Of a stretch of 64,000 bases of DNA, positions 63,560 to 64,000 are shown one piece after another (position 1 is the stretch's first letter; every line of letters begins with the position of its first letter). The notes below the pieces were generated by a model. It saw only the letters and a list, made by a program, of their open reading frames with translations, was not told the origin of the DNA and made no database searches. This DNA comes from Cupriavidus gilardii. Its GTDB lineage: Bacteria > Pseudomonadota > Gammaproteobacteria > Burkholderiales > Burkholderiaceae. The translations under genes were made by a program, and so were the position numbers. The stretch covers positions 1 to 64,000 of the forward strand of contig NZ_VZOV01000016.1 of the NCBI RefSeq assembly GCF_008801915.1, in the 5' to 3' direction.

Positions 63560-64000
63560 GGCTTGGCCCCCTGGGTGGTGCCGGCCGGCTCGACTGCGGA
63601 CAGGATCGCCAGGCCATCCTTGTCCAGGTGGAAGCGGAACCGGATGCGGTCGCCGGTCTTGAGCCCCTTCGGCAGGCCGGCAGGCGGCGCGGCGAAATCC
63701 ATGGTCATCGCGCCCCACTGTGCCGAGGGAATCGGCCCGTGCGAGATGGTCAGGCCTTCGCGCGTCACGGCCTCGATGCGCCCGACGCCCTCGTGCTCGG
63801 GCGCAGCCGCAGCCGGCGCGGAAGCCGCTGTCGTGGCGCTCATGCGTTCGGCCGTGCCACGCAAGCTGGCTTCCGAATCGATGAGGAACTGCCCGGAGGT
63901 GACCACTTTCTGCCCCGCTTTCAGCCCGTCCAGCACCTCGACCATGCCGGCGGCCTCGCGCCCGGTCTTGACTTCGGTTGCCACAAAGCCGGCCTTGCCC
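63556..64000 (-). CDS. cusB: CusB/SilB, periplasmic adaptor, C-terminal part only (window edge)
   Basis: About 148 codons are visible, open to the window end. The beginning is the membrane-proximal region of a CusB adaptor ([20 protein letters not shown]). A CusF-like domain is fused at the C-terminus ([20 protein letters not shown]), with Trp and Met ligands, as in some SilB/CusB proteins of Cupriavidus. It overlaps cusA by ATGA. Confidence 0.88.
   Translation of the reverse strand, partial: GKAGFVATEVKTGREAAGMVEVLDGLKAGQKVVTSGQFLIDSEASLRGTAERMSATTAASAPAAAAPEHEGVGRIEAVTREGLTISHGPIPSAQWGAMTMDFAAPPAGLPKGLKTGDRIRFRFHLDKDGLAILSAVEPAGTTQGAKP

Overview
The window is an accessory metal-resistance island from a Cupriavidus metallidurans-like member of the Burkholderiales. 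The inference rests on a GC-rich background and on a complete czc locus whose protein lengths match what I recall for plasmid pMOL30 (CzcA 1063, CzcB 520, CzcC 418, CzcN 216 aa). It also carries copK and copH/czcE-type genes known from that lineage, plus pbr and cus/sil modules. I saw no rRNA, tRNA or CRISPR array.

Layout. (1) 0.2-7.4 kb is a copper cluster: copS-copR leftward, copA-copB-copC-copD-copI rightward. (2) 7.5-18.7 kb is eroded copper territory: copJ, copG and copF remnants with frameshifts, then intact copQ-like, copH and copK genes, a porin, broken copies of copB, copR/copS and a P-type ATPase, small secreted proteins behind a CueR-type promoter, and a four-helix Cys-rich copper-storage protein. 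(3) 19.3-44.4 kb starts and ends with genes cut by Tn3-family 38-bp terminal repeats in the same orientation. Between them lie a tyrosine recombinase, MscS, a broken LuxR-type regulator, a glycosyltransferase operon (ArnT-like, GtrA, GtrB), czcP, an orphan flgB, and the czc locus (czcE-S-R-D-A-B-C-I-N, leftward) with an MgtC-like gene. (4) 44.4-47.7 kb is a recombination module (coiled-coil KfrA-like protein plus tyrosine recombinase). (5) 48-58.6 kb is lead/cadmium resistance: pbrT, a PAP2 phosphatase cut by an IS3-family element, and a leftward operon of a four-HMA P-type ATPase, lspA, an AraC regulator and a MerR (PbrR/CadR) regulator, followed by a short CDF exporter. (6) 58.7-64 kb has a fatty-acid hydroxylase and the end of a leftward cusB-cusA-cusF operon running off the window.

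The genes combine several routes of metal handling: RND export across both membranes (czcCBA, cusBA), inner-membrane ATPases and CDF pumps (czcP, pbrA, czcD), and periplasmic copper oxidation and binding (copABCDI, copK, copH). Control sites visible by eye fall into four classes. Inverted ATTAC-N6-GTAAT boxes lie at cop genes. Direct GTAAT-type repeats phased at 11 bp lie at czc genes. Five TTGAC(T/C)-19-bp MerR/PbrR promoters lie at pbr genes. One CueR-type promoter lies at 16985. No search was run; family assignments come from reading motifs.
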